A DNA stretch of 44,843 bases from Chitinimonas sp. BJB300 (GTDB lineage: Bacteria > Pseudomonadota > Gammaproteobacteria > Burkholderiales > Chitinimonadaceae), in contig NZ_PDZH01000024.1 in the NCBI RefSeq assembly GCF_002735695.1, positions 1-44,843 of the forward strand, given 5' to 3'. Of the stretch, positions 8,278 to 16,680 are shown piece after piece. The first letter of the stretch is position 1, and each line of letters starts with the position of its first letter. The notes below the pieces were generated by a model that had not been told where the DNA came from, did not search any database, and saw only the letters and a list, made by a program, of their open reading frames with translations. The translations under genes were made by a program, and so were the position numbers.

Positions 8278-8279
8278 AA

Positions 8280-8303
8280 AACGCCCGAACAGGGCGTTTT
8301 TTA
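8280..8303. terminator. Rho-independent terminator, probably bidirectional
   Basis: AACGCCC and GGGCGTT form a hairpin with loop GAACA, preceded by an A run and followed by TTTTTTATTT. It lies between the convergent DUF4124 gene and maf and fits termination of both. Confidence 0.85.
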
Positions 8304-8322
8304 TTTGGGGTGTAGGTGATTA

Positions 8323-8922
8323 TCAATTGGGCCAAAACGGGTAATCGAAACGCTGCAGTAGGGCCACGGTTTCTGTAAGCGGTAGGCCTACGACACCGCT
8401 GAAACTACCGCGGATCTCCTCGATCAACACGGCGCCTAATCCCTGAGCACCATAGCTGCCTGCTTTATCAAGCGGCTCGCCGCTGGCAACGTAGGCGGTA
8501 ATTTCCTGGCTGCTAATGGTCCGGAAGCGAACAGTGCTCCGTGAGAGCGCATATTCAGTACGCTCACCATTGCTGATGGCGACGCCGGTCAGGACTTCGT
8601 GACTGCTGCCTGATAGCTTGTTCAACATGGATCGGGCATCAGCAGCATCAAGCGGCTTGCCGAGAATGGTGTCGCCAAGTGCCACAGTCGTGTCTGCCGC
8701 CAGCAATAACCGCTTCGGCAAACCCGCAGAGAGGGCTGCTGTGATGCCGGCATCAGCCTTTGCACGGGCCAGCCTCTCTACATAGGCCATAGCGGTTTCG
8801 CCCGCTTGCGGTGTTTCGTCGATTTCGCAGGTCACACGCTCAAAGCGTACACCGATTTGTGTCAGCAATTCGCGCCGACGTGGGCTGGCGGAGGCAAGGT
8901 AGATGGCTGGTTTATGGTGCAT
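8323..8922 (-). CDS. maf: Maf/YhdE-type nucleoside triphosphate pyrophosphatase
   Basis: A 199-residue Maf-family protein. It has the phosphate-binding signature LASASPRRRELL near the N-terminus, the AADTTVALGDTILGKP block and SGSSHEVLTG. These fit the YhdE subgroup, which hydrolyses dTTP/UTP and modified pyrimidine nucleotides to monophosphates. I prefer the ATG at 8922; an in-frame GTG at 8937 would overlap the end of rlmH by 8 nt and add five residues. Neither has a strong ribosome site, so translation is probably coupled to rlmH. It is the last gene of the rsfS-rlmH-maf operon. Confidence 0.92.
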   Translation of the reverse strand: MHHKPAIYLASASPRRRELLTQIGVRFERVTCEIDETPQAGETAMAYVERLARAKADAGITAALSAGLPKRLLLAADTTVALGDTILGKPLDAADARSMLNKLSGSSHEVLTGVAISNGERTEYALSRSTVRFRTISSQEITAYVASGEPLDKAGSYGAQGLGAVLIEEIRGSFSGVVGLPLTETVALLQRFDYPFWPN

Positions 8923-8929
8923 ATGACCG

Positions 8930-9397
8930 TTATTCACGATGATAGGGATGGCCTTGATTGATGGCTACAGCACGATAAAGTTGCTCGACCAACAGTACTC
9001 GAACCATGCCGTGTGGCAGAGTCAGTGCTGAAAGCTGTAGTAGTTCGTTGGCTTGTTGCTTGATATCGGCATGTAAACCGTCAGCACCACCGATGACAAA
9101 TGCCACATCACCACCATTGCGTTGCCAGCCCTGTAGTTTTTCGGCCAGCTTCATTGTGGTCCAGTTGGCACCACGTTCGTCGAGGATGATTTTGTGGCAA
9201 CCAGCAGGAAGCGCGGCAAGGATGCGGTCGCGCTCGGTTTCCATCGCTTTTTCTACCGAACTGCCTGTGCGTTGTCCAGGCTTAAGCTCGATCAGCTCTA
9301 TGTTTGCCTCGCGCGGCATGCGTTTGACGTACTCTTTGTAGCCTATTTCAACCCAATCGGGCATCTTGTGCCCGACGGCGATGATGTAGAGCTTCAC
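8930..9397 (-). CDS. rlmH: 23S rRNA pseudouridine-1915 N3-methyltransferase
   Basis: The 155-residue SPOUT methyltransferase starts [14 protein letters not shown]. It has the SAM-binding trefoil-knot region [10 protein letters not shown] and the C-terminal [26 protein letters not shown] typical of RlmH. It methylates the pseudouridine at position 1915 in helix 69 of 23S rRNA. The start is GTG at 9397, and GTGA overlaps the rsfS stop by 4 nt, indicating translational coupling. The conserved C-terminus is complete. Confidence 0.95.
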   Translation of the reverse strand: MKLYIIAVGHKMPDWVEIGYKEYVKRMPREANIELIELKPGQRTGSSVEKAMETERDRILAALPAGCHKIILDERGANWTTMKLAEKLQGWQRNGGDVAFVIGGADGLHADIKQQANELLQLSALTLPHGMVRVLLVEQLYRAVAINQGHPYHRE

Positions 9398-9801
9398 ACC
9401 TTGCCAGTTGGGTCGTCATGAGCCTGAATGGCGGCTTCCCAAGGGCGTGTGGGATTGAACGTAGGTTTCTGGCCGCCCCAGAGTTGTTCGATATTGTAGT
9501 AGTCGCGCACTGCCGGCAGCATGACATGAATGATCAGCGGGCCGGCATCGACCAGCACCCACTCACCGGTGGCATCGCCTTCCATACCGAGAATATCGAC
9601 GCCGGCTTCCTTGAGTTTTTCACGAGCGCTATTGGCCAATGCTTTGACTTGGCGGTTGGAATTACCCGAAGCGACGATCATGCATTCAAACATGGCGGTC
9701 AGCTTGGTGGTGTCGAGCACGAGAATGTCTTCGCCTTTGATATCTTCCAAGGCGGCAACGGCGATATCGCGCATCTGCTCGATGGTGAGGTGTTGGGTCA
9801 T
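9394..9801 (-). CDS. rsfS: Ribosome silencing factor RsfS
   Basis: The 135-residue RsfS/YbeB (DUF143) protein contains [58 protein letters not shown] and [12 protein letters not shown], the full family signature. It binds ribosomal protein L14 and blocks subunit joining in starvation. Its ATG overlaps the stop of the upstream frame as ATGA, a coupling normally seen between nadD and rsfS. The upstream gene here appears to be a remnant. Confidence 0.95.
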   Translation of the reverse strand: MTQHLTIEQMRDIAVAALEDIKGEDILVLDTTKLTAMFECMIVASGNSNRQVKALANSAREKLKEAGVDILGMEGDATGEWVLVDAGPLIIHVMLPAVRDYYNIEQLWGGQKPTFNPTRPWEAAIQAHDDPTGKV

Positions 9802-9977
9802 GGTTGTTTGATAGCCTGATAAAGCAAATGCCGCCCGGCGTAATCTTGCACTGCAAAAGGCTCAAGATCATGGGCCAATTGCCCTAGGGTAAATTGAGCG
9901 CAAGCGGTGCAGGAAATGGCGAGCGGCGTTGTTAGCAAAAGCGTGATTGTACCTGCATCCACGGGGGTGGTCACGCT
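9798..9977 (-). pseudogene. nadD: Probable C-terminal remnant of nadD
   Basis: The frame ending in ATGA overlap with rsfS encodes a tail reading ITLLLTTPLAIS, then GQLAHDLEPFAVQDY and GRHLLYQ. This has the layout of the NadD C-terminus (I.LL.T.PL.IS.T.IR....G....L.P.AV..Y...H.LYQ), and nadD normally precedes rsfS in related genomes. The SxTxIR motif is degraded (ISCTACAQ, Arg lost), and nothing upstream encodes the nucleotidyltransferase core (no GGTFDPxHxGH). The open frame continues to 10133 but looks unrelated beyond about 9977. Similarity was judged by eye. A functional copy must exist elsewhere if this reading is right. Confidence 0.5.
9946..9974 (-). promoter_or_regulatory. Candidate sigma-70 promoter for rsfS-rlmH-maf
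   Basis: On the minus strand GTGACC (9974-9969) is followed after exactly 17 nt by TACAAT (9951-9946). It lies within the nadD remnant, about 145 bp upstream of rsfS, and could drive the operon now that its original upstream gene is lost. This was matched by eye only. Confidence 0.35.
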
Positions 9978-10271
9978 AAGTGTTTGAATTCTTGATGGGA
10001 CTTTCTTTTTTGATGCGATTTGGATCAAATTCTTCCGGGGCACTAATTGATTAATAGGGCAGTGTTTTTTCCCGATCAATGAGATTGGACCACTTGTGCC
10101 AGTTTTCCCACGAATGGAAGTGGTTTGTTCCAAGCGAAGTCATGTGAGTGTCTTTATATTCAATCTCAACCCATCCCATTGCCTCAGAGGCAGTCCTCAA
10201 CCAAGCGAACAATAAAGATATAGAGGGCGGCTTTGGGTGGGTGATGTTCAGTTGAGGGGTTGAGCCGGTTC
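9978..10271. other. AT-richer spacer with no recognisable gene
   Basis: This stretch is visibly more AT-rich than its surroundings. It separates the nadD remnant from a family A repeat. Minus-strand open frames cross it (for example one running 10275-10051), but none shows a recognisable motif, ribosome site or compositional support. It may be foreign sequence that replaced the 5' part of nadD. Confidence 0.4.
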
Positions 10272-10274
10272 TCA

Positions 10275-10414
10275 AAACATGTCTAAAGTCTGCTGTGCGT
10301 TAACAATACGGCGTTGCAAATACCTTCGGAATGCGCATTTACCACTTGTAAACGCCGCTTCCTCGGCTGTTTTCGCATTGACTTGCCTTAGCTCGCGAGA
10401 CTATAGACAGGTTC
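10275..10414 (+). repeat. Family A MITE, copy 3, inserted at the chemoreceptor stop codon
   Basis: This 140-bp element is flanked by TCA at 10272-10274 and 10415-10417. The right TCA is the reverse complement of the chemoreceptor stop codon TGA. The left terminus is mutated (AAACATGTCTAAAGTCT) and the right is AGACTATAGACAGGTTC. The interior matches copies 2 and 5 closely (CGGAATGCGCATTTACCACT, CGCTTCCTCGGCTGTTTTCG). Confidence 0.9.
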
Positions 10415-11581
10415 TCAGGATGACTTCTTGAACTTGGCTACCAATGCTTTCAGCGCGCCAGCAGTTTGGGACAGTTTCTCGGCGGAACCGGCAACATCTT
10501 GGGCTTCGCGATTGTTGGAATCAATGGTGCTGGCCATGCGTTCGATGGTATTGGCGACTTCTTCGGCTGCCGAAGATTGCTGACGTAATGTGTCGGCAAT
10601 TTGGCCAGTCATCTTTACTGTGTGTTCTGCTGCATGGGCTACGGCTTCCAAGCTGCGACTGCTGGCTTCAATTGAAGCCGTGCCTTTGGCGACCTCCGCT
10701 ACTGCATCGTCCATGGTCATCAAGGTAGCCTGGGTTACCATTTGGATATTGGTGACATTGTTGCTGATGTCTTGGGTGGACTGGCTGGTACGTTCGGCCA
10801 GTTTTCGTACTTCGTCGGCTACTACGGCAAAACCTCGGCCCGACTCTCCGGCGCGGGCAGCCTCAATGGCAGCGTTTAGCGCCAGCAGATTGGTCTGGTC
10901 GGCGATTTCTTTGATGATGCCGGTCATACTGCCGATTCGTGCTACAGCATGGTTAAGGTCATCAAGGGTAGCGCGCGCATCACCCACCACTTCAACAATA
11001 CGATTGGTCGAGGCCAGGCTGGCCTGCATATTTGCTTCCCCTTCGCGCACCACTACCTTGGCTTGCTGCGCGCTTGCCGCGGTTTCTTGCGTGGCGCGGC
11101 TGATTTCTGTGACGGATACACTCATCTGCTCGGTGGCAGCACTGACATGCATGGCTTGTTCGCTCTGCATATTGGTTTGTTTGGCTAAAGATTCAGCAGA
11201 CTGGTCCAATTGATGGGATTGAGAAGCAATCTTTTGGGAAGTCGACATGACATCTTCAATCAGCGTGTGCAAATGCACCGACACGGACTGTATTGACACC
11301 ATCATGGCGCCGAATTCGTCACCTGGTTCCGCTTGAAGATTGTTGTGGAAATCACCTGCCTCGATTTTGGCAAGGGCGGTTTCAAGTTTGTTTAACCCTT
11401 TTTCTGCTTGGGTAACCCACCAGCCTCCACCAACGATTGCTGCCAGAGCACCAAGGCCACCGCAGGTCCATACCACGCTTGTACCGGCATCAAGACTGGC
11501 GGCCAATGCGGTTGCTATGTTCATTACCGCCAAGAGGATGAATGCAAGCCAAGCGCGCTGGGCAAATGATAGCGTTTGCAT
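10415..11581 (-). CDS. Methyl-accepting chemotaxis protein without a periplasmic sensor domain
   Basis: The 388-residue protein has two transmembrane helices almost back to back (about 10-30 and 35-55), separated only by a short loop (DAGTS). A HAMP-like linker ([19 protein letters not shown]) and a long coiled-coil signalling domain follow. The hairpin tip [41 protein letters not shown] is fully conserved, so it should bind CheA/CheW. The usual 150-plus-residue ligand-binding domain is missing, so it either senses membrane or cytoplasmic cues or works within arrays of other receptors. The C-terminus KFKKSS has no CheR-docking pentapeptide. Its stop codon is also a repeat target duplication. 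Confidence 0.92.
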   Translation of the reverse strand: MQTLSFAQRAWLAFILLAVMNIATALAASLDAGTSVVWTCGGLGALAAIVGGGWWVTQAEKGLNKLETALAKIEAGDFHNNLQAEPGDEFGAMMVSIQSVSVHLHTLIEDVMSTSQKIASQSHQLDQSAESLAKQTNMQSEQAMHVSAATEQMSVSVTEISRATQETAASAQQAKVVVREGEANMQASLASTNRIVEVVGDARATLDDLNHAVARIGSMTGIIKEIADQTNLLALNAAIEAARAGESGRGFAVVADEVRKLAERTSQSTQDISNNVTNIQMVTQATLMTMDDAVAEVAKGTASIEASSRSLEAVAHAAEHTVKMTGQIADTLRQQSSAAEEVANTIERMASTIDSNNREAQDVAGSAEKLSQTAGALKALVAKFKKSS

Positions 11582-11997
11582 AAGGATTACCAGTTGGTGT
11601 GGTGGGAAAGAGGCCGTACGTTGCTGATAAAGTGCCTTTGCCTTTGCCTAATGCCTTACCCGCCGAGCACCCGCTAATAGCAATGAGTGCCAGATTTGCG
11701 TACAGGAACATACCGATTAAGTTGGTCAGTTCGCCAAGTCGAGACATTGCGCAACCTGAGAAGCCGTCAGGACAGTCTTTAATCATAAGGCGCGAACGCC
11801 AACGTATTTCCGGCCTTCTACTTCAAGTTAGTTGATGCCGCGTGTATCAACAACCAACCTGCAAATATATAAAGTGTGGGTTTGTATTTTGCTGGAAAGT
11901 TAGGGCGCCTTGCCCACGTGGTTGATGTGATAGGCCCTGCAATCAGGCAAGGTGGTTGGCCGGCGTGGGTTTTCGTGGTTGGTCCCACGCCAAAGTA
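11582..11997. other. 416-bp intergenic region without a supported gene
   Basis: A minus-strand frame (start near 11744, with a hydrophobic, lipoprotein-like stretch ending ISGC) runs on into the chemoreceptor start. It overlaps that gene by about 90 nt, so I do not call it. Near 11963-11999 the arms GGCGTGGG and CCCACGCC form an inverted repeat with a 14-nt loop just past the proA stop. It lacks a T run and could be a weak terminator for proA. Confidence 0.4.
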
Positions 11998-13254
11998 CTA
12001 GCTGCGTACCTGCCCATCGCCCAGTACGATCCATTTTTGGCTGGTCAGGCCTTCCAGGCCAACGGGGCCGCGAGCGTGAATTTTGTCGGTCGAAATGCCG
12101 ATTTCCGCACCTAAGCCATATTCGAAGCCATCGGCAAAGCGTGTCGAAGCATTCACCATCACACTGGCAGAGTCCACTTCACGTAGGAAGCGGCGTGCTT
12201 TGCTGTAGTTTTCCGTCACGATGGCATCAGTATGGTGGCTGCCATAGTTATTGATATGGCTGATGGCGGCATCCAGGTCTTCCACGACACGAATGGAGAG
12301 GATGGGTGCCAGATACTCTGTTCGCCAATCTTCTTCAGTCACAGCCAAAGCAATGGGCACGATGTCGCGGGTGCGTTGGCAGCCACGTAGTTCCACCCCT
12401 TTGGCGGCATAGATATTCGCCAATGCTGGTAACACCAAGGTAGCAATATTGTCGTTCACCAACAGGGTTTCCATGGTGTTACAGGTACCGTAGCGGTGGG
12501 TCTTGGCGTTGTCGGCGATCCGTATCGCTTTATCGAGGTCTGCCTCATCGTCGATATAAACGTGGCAGATACCATCCAGATGTTTGATAACGGGCACGCA
12601 GGCCTCACGTGACACCCGTTCGATCAGCCCTTTGCCGCCGCGTGGTACGACCACGTCCACGTACTCGCTCATGGTGATCAGTTCCCCCACTGCCGCTCGG
12701 TCAGTCGTTTCTACTACCTGGATAGCGGCTTCGGGTAGGCCGGCGCTGTGTAAACCTTCCTTCACCAGCGCGGCGATGGCCTGGTTGCTAAGCGCGGCTT
12801 CAGAACCGCCTCGTAGGATCGCCGCATTGCCCGATTTCAGGCACAGGCCTGCTGCATCGGCTGTCACATTCGGTCGGGCTTCGTAGATGATGCCGATGAC
12901 CCCTAGTGGCACACGCATCTTGCCAAGTTGGATACCACTGGGGCGATAGGCAAAGTCGCTCATCTCCCCCACCGGGTCCGGCAAGGTGGCGATTTGACGT
13001 AGACCTTCCGCCATGGCGGTTATGCCACTGGGAGACAAGGTCAAACGGTCAATCAGCGCGGCTTCTAAACCAGATGCCCGTGCGTTGGTGACATCCGCGG
13101 CATTGGCAGCCAACAATGCTTCCGCATCGCGTTCGATTGCGTTGGCAATGGCATGGAGTGCTGCATTTTTTGCATTGGTGTCGGCCCGCGCAATCTGGCG
13201 CGAGGCAGCGCGAGCGGATTGCCCCATTTCATTCATGTATTGTTTGATATCCAT
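11998..13254 (-). CDS. proA: Gamma-glutamyl phosphate reductase
   Basis: From the ATG at 13254 the product is 418 residues, matching E. coli ProA. It has [30 protein letters not shown], the active-site cysteine in [11 protein letters not shown] (Cys258) and the C-terminal [11 protein letters not shown]. It reduces gamma-glutamyl phosphate to the semialdehyde in proline synthesis. The chosen start has a purine-rich ribosome site (GGGAGCAGGGAC) directly upstream; the frame extends 11 codons further without support. proB is not adjacent. A tRNA gene lies divergently upstream. Confidence 0.96.
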   Translation of the reverse strand: MDIKQYMNEMGQSARAASRQIARADTNAKNAALHAIANAIERDAEALLAANAADVTNARASGLEAALIDRLTLSPSGITAMAEGLRQIATLPDPVGEMSDFAYRPSGIQLGKMRVPLGVIGIIYEARPNVTADAAGLCLKSGNAAILRGGSEAALSNQAIAALVKEGLHSAGLPEAAIQVVETTDRAAVGELITMSEYVDVVVPRGGKGLIERVSREACVPVIKHLDGICHVYIDDEADLDKAIRIADNAKTHRYGTCNTMETLLVNDNIATLVLPALANIYAAKGVELRGCQRTRDIVPIALAVTEEDWRTEYLAPILSIRVVEDLDAAISHINNYGSHHTDAIVTENYSKARRFLREVDSASVMVNASTRFADGFEYGLGAEIGISTDKIHARGPVGLEGLTSQKWIVLGDGQVRS

Positions 13255-13351
13255 GTCCCTGCTCCCTGAATACTGACTGACGTTCAATCGATTCTGCCAG
13301 ATTCATCAGCGGCTTGTGGGGCTGGTTTGGGGCATCTATTTTGCGCCGTCC

Positions 13352-13424
13352 GGGCCGATAGCTCAGCTGGGAGAGTGCCGCGTTCGCAATGCGGAGGTCG
13401 GGAGTTCGATCCTCCGAAGGTCCA
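13352..13424 (+). tRNA. tRNA-Ala (anticodon CGC), imperfect acceptor stem
   Basis: A 73-nt cloverleaf. Acceptor 13352-13358, D-arm GCTC/GAGT with loop AGCTGGGA, anticodon stem CCGCG/TGCGG with loop TTCGCAA (anticodon CGC at 13385-13387), variable AGGTC, T-arm GGGAG/CTCCG with loop TTCGATC. The acceptor has a G3.U70 wobble, the alanine identity element. Three pairs fail: 6-67 (G-A), 7-66 (A-A) and 49-65 (G-G), all where the acceptor and T stems meet. No CCA is encoded (the discriminator A is followed by CAT). It may be a functional odd tRNA or a decaying copy. Confidence 0.75.
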
Positions 13425-13495
13425 CATCCCTGCCAGAAGATAAGGTGATGTACCCGATCCCTCGGCTAAAACCATCCATTGCCGGGATTAAAAAT

Positions 13496-14194
13496 CTAAG
13501 CCATTGCACGAATGGCTTCATCGTGAAATTGTTCTGCTGCCAGCAATAGATGACCTGTCTTGACGTAGATAAGACAGCCTTCGACGCTAAAGGGGGTATG
13601 GCCCGACAAGTGGGGGCTTCGCATCCAGGTGCCTGCCGGATATATGCCGTGCTCGTCTTGAAAGGTGCCTTCCAAAACCAGGATTTCCTCACCTCCCCAA
13701 TGGCGGTGACGGTTGAAGTGAGTGCCCGGTGCCCATCGAACCAATGCCACATTTTCGGTTCCATGCGCATGAAGCGGCAACACTGACAGCCCTGGCGTTA
13801 CGCCGCTATACCAAGTTGCTTGCAGGGTATCGATGCGAATTTGCGTAACATCATCGTGATCAAACTGGTGGAGTTTGACAAAAAGGGTACAACCATTCTT
13901 GCTGAAGGGAGTGTGGCTGCTACCTGAAGGGTTGCGAATATAAGTACCTGCGGGGTAGTCCCCGTTTTCATCCGAGAACACACCGTCAAGCACCAGGATT
14001 TCCTCGCCACCTGCATGGGCATGTTCGGTGAAGCCTGAACCGGGGGCGTATCGGACAATCGTAGTGGCTCGGGCTTTTTCTCCGCCTATCCGATCGAGCA
14101 TTCTGCGTTCTACTCCCGCCACGGGGGAAGCAACCCAGGGTAGAGTGTCTGACGGAATGATGACCTGACGGCCAAAGTCTGCGTTGATGAACAT
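13496..14194 (-). CDS. ChrR-like bicupin protein
   Basis: From the ATG at 14194 (AGGAGGAAA ribosome site) the product is 232 residues and consists of two homologous cupins. Each has HxHxGGEEILVLxGxFxDExGxYPAGT followed by RxPxxSxHTPFSxxGC. Metal-binding candidates are His58, His60, Glu64, His94 in the first and His163, His165, Glu169, His199 in the second. This is the cupin type found in the C-terminal domain of the anti-sigma factor ChrR, which senses singlet oxygen or peroxides. No zinc-binding anti-sigma domain is present, so it is likely a free-standing metal-dependent enzyme or sensor. It lies 59 nt downstream of the OsmC-like gene, probably in one operon. Confidence 0.85.
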   Translation of the reverse strand: MFINADFGRQVIIPSDTLPWVASPVAGVERRMLDRIGGEKARATTIVRYAPGSGFTEHAHAGGEEILVLDGVFSDENGDYPAGTYIRNPSGSSHTPFSKNGCTLFVKLHQFDHDDVTQIRIDTLQATWYSGVTPGLSVLPLHAHGTENVALVRWAPGTHFNRHRHWGGEEILVLEGTFQDEHGIYPAGTWMRSPHLSGHTPFSVEGCLIYVKTGHLLLAAEQFHDEAIRAMA

Positions 14195-14253
14195 TGGGGT
14201 TTCCTCCTGATGAAGGCTAGGCCGCACAAGTTGTCCGGCCCATGCTTGTTTAT

Positions 14254-14817
14254 TCAAATCACCTGCACAGAGCCTTCGAAGTTCACAGGCATGGCAAGGT
14301 TGAATCGGTTGGGGGATACACGTTGGCAGTTGCGATGAATTTCCTCGTACTGCTCTGGGGTGCCATCGCCAGAAACAATCAGCCGGTAACGTATCGTGTC
14401 GTAGCCGGGTTTGACCGCCGCGTCGATACCTAGGAAACCGCGCAGGTCTAGTTCACCACTTGTTTCAATGGCCAGTGAAGTCAACTTGACGCCCCGAATG
14501 GCTGCGCCGATGACAAACGTGGCAATCATGCAGGCGTTCAGCCCTGCAAATAGCAGCTCCTGTGGGTTGGGCGCGGTGTCTTCTCCGAGCAGTTCGGCTG
14601 GCTCGTCGGCTGGCATTGCAAAGGTGCGGTTGGTTTTGACGCCGGCCAGCGTCATATCTACGGCACGCGCCAGGCTGCGTGTCTGCCCTTGCCAGTCTGT
14701 ACGTACCGTGTAGCTGATCATGCCCTTGGCTGCATCATGCTTTACGGCATCGACGACACCGCGCAAGGCATCGGTATCGATACCATTGATAAAGCCATTG
14801 GTGATATTCGGTTGCAT
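14254..14817 (-). CDS. OsmC/Ohr family protein
   Basis: The 187-residue protein has the OsmC-fold peroxidase layout with two conserved cysteines: Cys96 in AGLNACMIATF and Cys164 in HRNCQR. The region PNPQELLFAGLNAC is the family signature. Members reduce organic hydroperoxides using a thiol pair, and a catalytic glutamate can be seen at QELL. GGAG lies 8 nt before the ATG. Together with the downstream bicupin it suggests an oxidative or electrophile-stress unit. The long N-terminal lead (about 35 residues) is typical of the larger OsmC subfamily. Confidence 0.85.
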   Translation of the reverse strand: MQPNITNGFINGIDTDALRGVVDAVKHDAAKGMISYTVRTDWQGQTRSLARAVDMTLAGVKTNRTFAMPADEPAELLGEDTAPNPQELLFAGLNACMIATFVIGAAIRGVKLTSLAIETSGELDLRGFLGIDAAVKPGYDTIRYRLIVSGDGTPEQYEEIHRNCQRVSPNRFNLAMPVNFEGSVQVI

Positions 14818-14959
14818 TTCATTCTCCAGAGTTGGTTGGAACCGGCTTGCTGCCTTACGGTGGTTCCCTTGACGGATCTTTGCTGCTTGGAAGGCTGCCG
14901 TTAACAGGGAGTAGAACTGTTGAAGGTGCTGTGCACCCGGCAGTTCGCTACCCTACTGA

Positions 14960-15100
14960 GAACCTGTTTACGATCTGTCACGAGCGGCCGTCAGCGGGGT
15001 GAAGCGCGGCACAGAAACCGGAATGTACTTTGGTACATGAGGATTTCGAGCAGCACATGAGCCCTGATCACGGCTGCGCAGTAAGAGCATGAACAGGTTC
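14960..15100 (-). repeat. Family B MITE, copy 2
   Basis: This 141-bp element has termini GAACCTGTTTACGATCT and (reverse complement) GAACCTGTTCATGCTCT. It is flanked by TGA at 14957-14959 and TAA at 15101-15103, one base different from a perfect TNA duplication. Its interior is the reverse complement of the copy at 29293-29433 and includes GGAATGTACTTTGGTACATG. It fills about half of the 302-bp gap between the OsmC-like gene and the SDR gene; the remainder shows no gene. Confidence 0.9.
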
Positions 15101-15119
15101 TAAGGGCTGCTCGCAGTTC

Positions 15120-15887
15120 TTAATTCCGGCCTGCCATTACGCCGCCATCGACATCCCAAACCGCGCCCGTTACCCAGCCGGCTTCTTCTGACAGCAAGAA
15201 GGCGATCACATTGGCAATGTCTTCCGGTGTCCCAATACGGCCAATCGGGTGAAAACCGTTGAAGCCTTGCAGTGCTTCGTTGACTTGTTCCTTGGGAATG
15301 AAGCCCTCGTAGATGGGCGTCTGCACGACTGCAGGAGAAACGGCATTGACGCGGATACCGTGGTCAGCCAATTCCATCGCCAAATGCTGGGTCATGGAGT
15401 GCAAGCCGGCCTTGGCCATTGAATAGGCGGTTGACGGTGTGGCCTTGATGGACTGTTTGGCCCACATGGAACCGATATTGACGATGGCGCCCTTCGCTTT
15501 ACGTGCAACCAGATTCTTTGCAAAGGCTTGTGTCAGGAAGAAGAACGCACGGTTGAGTACCAGATATTGGTCGTAGTCCGGCCCGGTGTGCTCAAGGAAG
15601 GTCTTAGGCAGGAAGATGCCTGCAGCATTGACCAGGAGATCCACATTCAAGTCGCTGCCAAGGCGTGCAATCAGTGTGTCGACATCCGCCTGCTTTGAAA
15701 AGTCAGCCACGATGCCGGTGACAATACCCAGGGAGCACAGCTCGGCGACTGTTGCGTCGACCACGGGTTGATCGCGACCAACAACGATAGCCTTACCGCC
15801 ACCTTGCAGAATCTTGCGAGCGGTTGCCTTGCCCATACCGCTGGTGCCACCAAGAACAAGAACCGTCGACTGATTAAAATTACGCAT
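15120..15887 (-). CDS. SDR family oxidoreductase
   Basis: A 255-residue classical short-chain dehydrogenase. It has the Rossmann motif GGTSGMGKA (13-21), VNAAG (86-90), catalytic Ser140, Tyr155 and Lys159 (YSMAK), and the terminal GGV. GRD after the second strand suggests NADP(H) preference, by inference. The substrate is unknown. It starts 42 nt after the TetR gene on the same strand and is very likely its target and operon partner. AGAAGGG lies 8-9 nt before the ATG. Confidence 0.9.
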   Translation of the reverse strand: MRNFNQSTVLVLGGTSGMGKATARKILQGGGKAIVVGRDQPVVDATVAELCSLGIVTGIVADFSKQADVDTLIARLGSDLNVDLLVNAAGIFLPKTFLEHTGPDYDQYLVLNRAFFFLTQAFAKNLVARKAKGAIVNIGSMWAKQSIKATPSTAYSMAKAGLHSMTQHLAMELADHGIRVNAVSPAVVQTPIYEGFIPKEQVNEALQGFNGFHPIGRIGTPEDIANVIAFLLSEEAGWVTGAVWDVDGGVMAGRN

Positions 15888-15929
15888 TTTACAACCCTTC
15901 TAGTAGGTAGGCATGAAAGCCAAAAAGAA

Positions 15930-16496
15930 TTAATTGGTTTGATCGAATGACTTTAGTACAGCATTAACAGCCTGATCAAAGCCATCAACAGACCGCATTG
16001 CACGCGCCACCAGCAAAGCACCCTGACAAACTGCCAAGAGCATGCCTGCTTGCGCAGCAGAATCAATTGCATCAGAAACGGTTTTCTGCTGCTGACCCGC
16101 CTCCAAAACCTGCGTCAGCCAGTGTTGATTCATTGACATGAATCGACGTACGCCAACTGCAATCTCGGGGGATACCACATCCACATCTGCTGCCAGCATG
16201 CCGCACACACATCCCCAGCCTTGTTCAAGGCTAGACCGGTACAAGTTTGCAAATGCTCGCAATTGATCGCTAGGGTATTTCTCGTGGCGAGAGATATCTT
16301 CAAGGAGTTGCTCGAATTGCACGATGTACTGGTCCAACAAAGCCACGCCCAAATCTTCTTTGGCGGGGAAGTGGTGGTGAATGCTTGGTTTGCGGATTCC
16401 GACTCTTTCAGCCAAATCAGCATAACTAAATCCGGTGTACCCACGGGTGCGGATGAGTTCTGCTGCGTTGTCGAGGAGTGCTTGTCTGGTGTCCAT
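15930..16496 (-). CDS. TetR family transcriptional regulator
   Basis: From the ATG at 16496 the protein has 188 residues. The N-terminal helix-turn-helix reads LIRTRGYTGFSYADLAERVG, then IRKPSIHHHFPAKEDLGVAL, a canonical TetR DNA-binding domain. The C-terminal domain (RSSLEQGWGCVCGMLAADVDVVSPEI) resembles repressors that sense electrophiles or small hydrophobic ligands; its cysteines could be redox active. The frame extends 43 codons upstream, but the promoter and a palindrome lie there, so I use 16496. It probably represses itself and the downstream SDR gene. Confidence 0.88.
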   Translation of the reverse strand: MDTRQALLDNAAELIRTRGYTGFSYADLAERVGIRKPSIHHHFPAKEDLGVALLDQYIVQFEQLLEDISRHEKYPSDQLRAFANLYRSSLEQGWGCVCGMLAADVDVVSPEIAVGVRRFMSMNQHWLTQVLEAGQQQKTVSDAIDSAAQAGMLLAVCQGALLVARAMRSVDGFDQAVNAVLKSFDQTN

Positions 16497-16503
16497 GTCG
16501 AGC

Positions 16504-16532
16504 ACTCTACCTTCTGGTAGGTTTGTTGTCAA
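16504..16532 (-). promoter_or_regulatory. Promoter and candidate operator of the tetR-SDR unit
   Basis: On the minus strand TTGACA (16532-16527) is separated by 17 nt from TAGAGT (16509-16504). The inverted repeat CTACC-TTCT-GGTAG (16507-16520) covers the spacer and the -10 edge, the usual position for a TetR self-operator. Arms are only 5 bp, so the operator call is tentative. Confidence 0.55.
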
Positions 16533-16680
16533 CGGGAGGATATTTTTATTTTGCATATTGCAAATCGTCATGGTCTGCTTCGCTAAGCAAGAGATACTTC
16601 CCCACTCTTGCGGCTTGTCGGTCATGCGGTGGTGATGGTTGGGTGATGTGCGTAGTACTTACTGACTAACGAGCCATGTC

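Noticed and set aside
9978-10275. Minus-strand open frames upstream of rsfS (to 10133 and 10051-10275) as intact genes
   Set aside because: No recognisable motifs beyond the NadD-like tail, no ribosome sites, and AT-rich composition; treated as a remnant plus spacer.
11490-11786. 98-codon minus-strand frame with a hydrophobic, lipoprotein-like stretch
   Set aside because: It overlaps the chemoreceptor start by about 90 nt and has no family resemblance or clear ribosome site.
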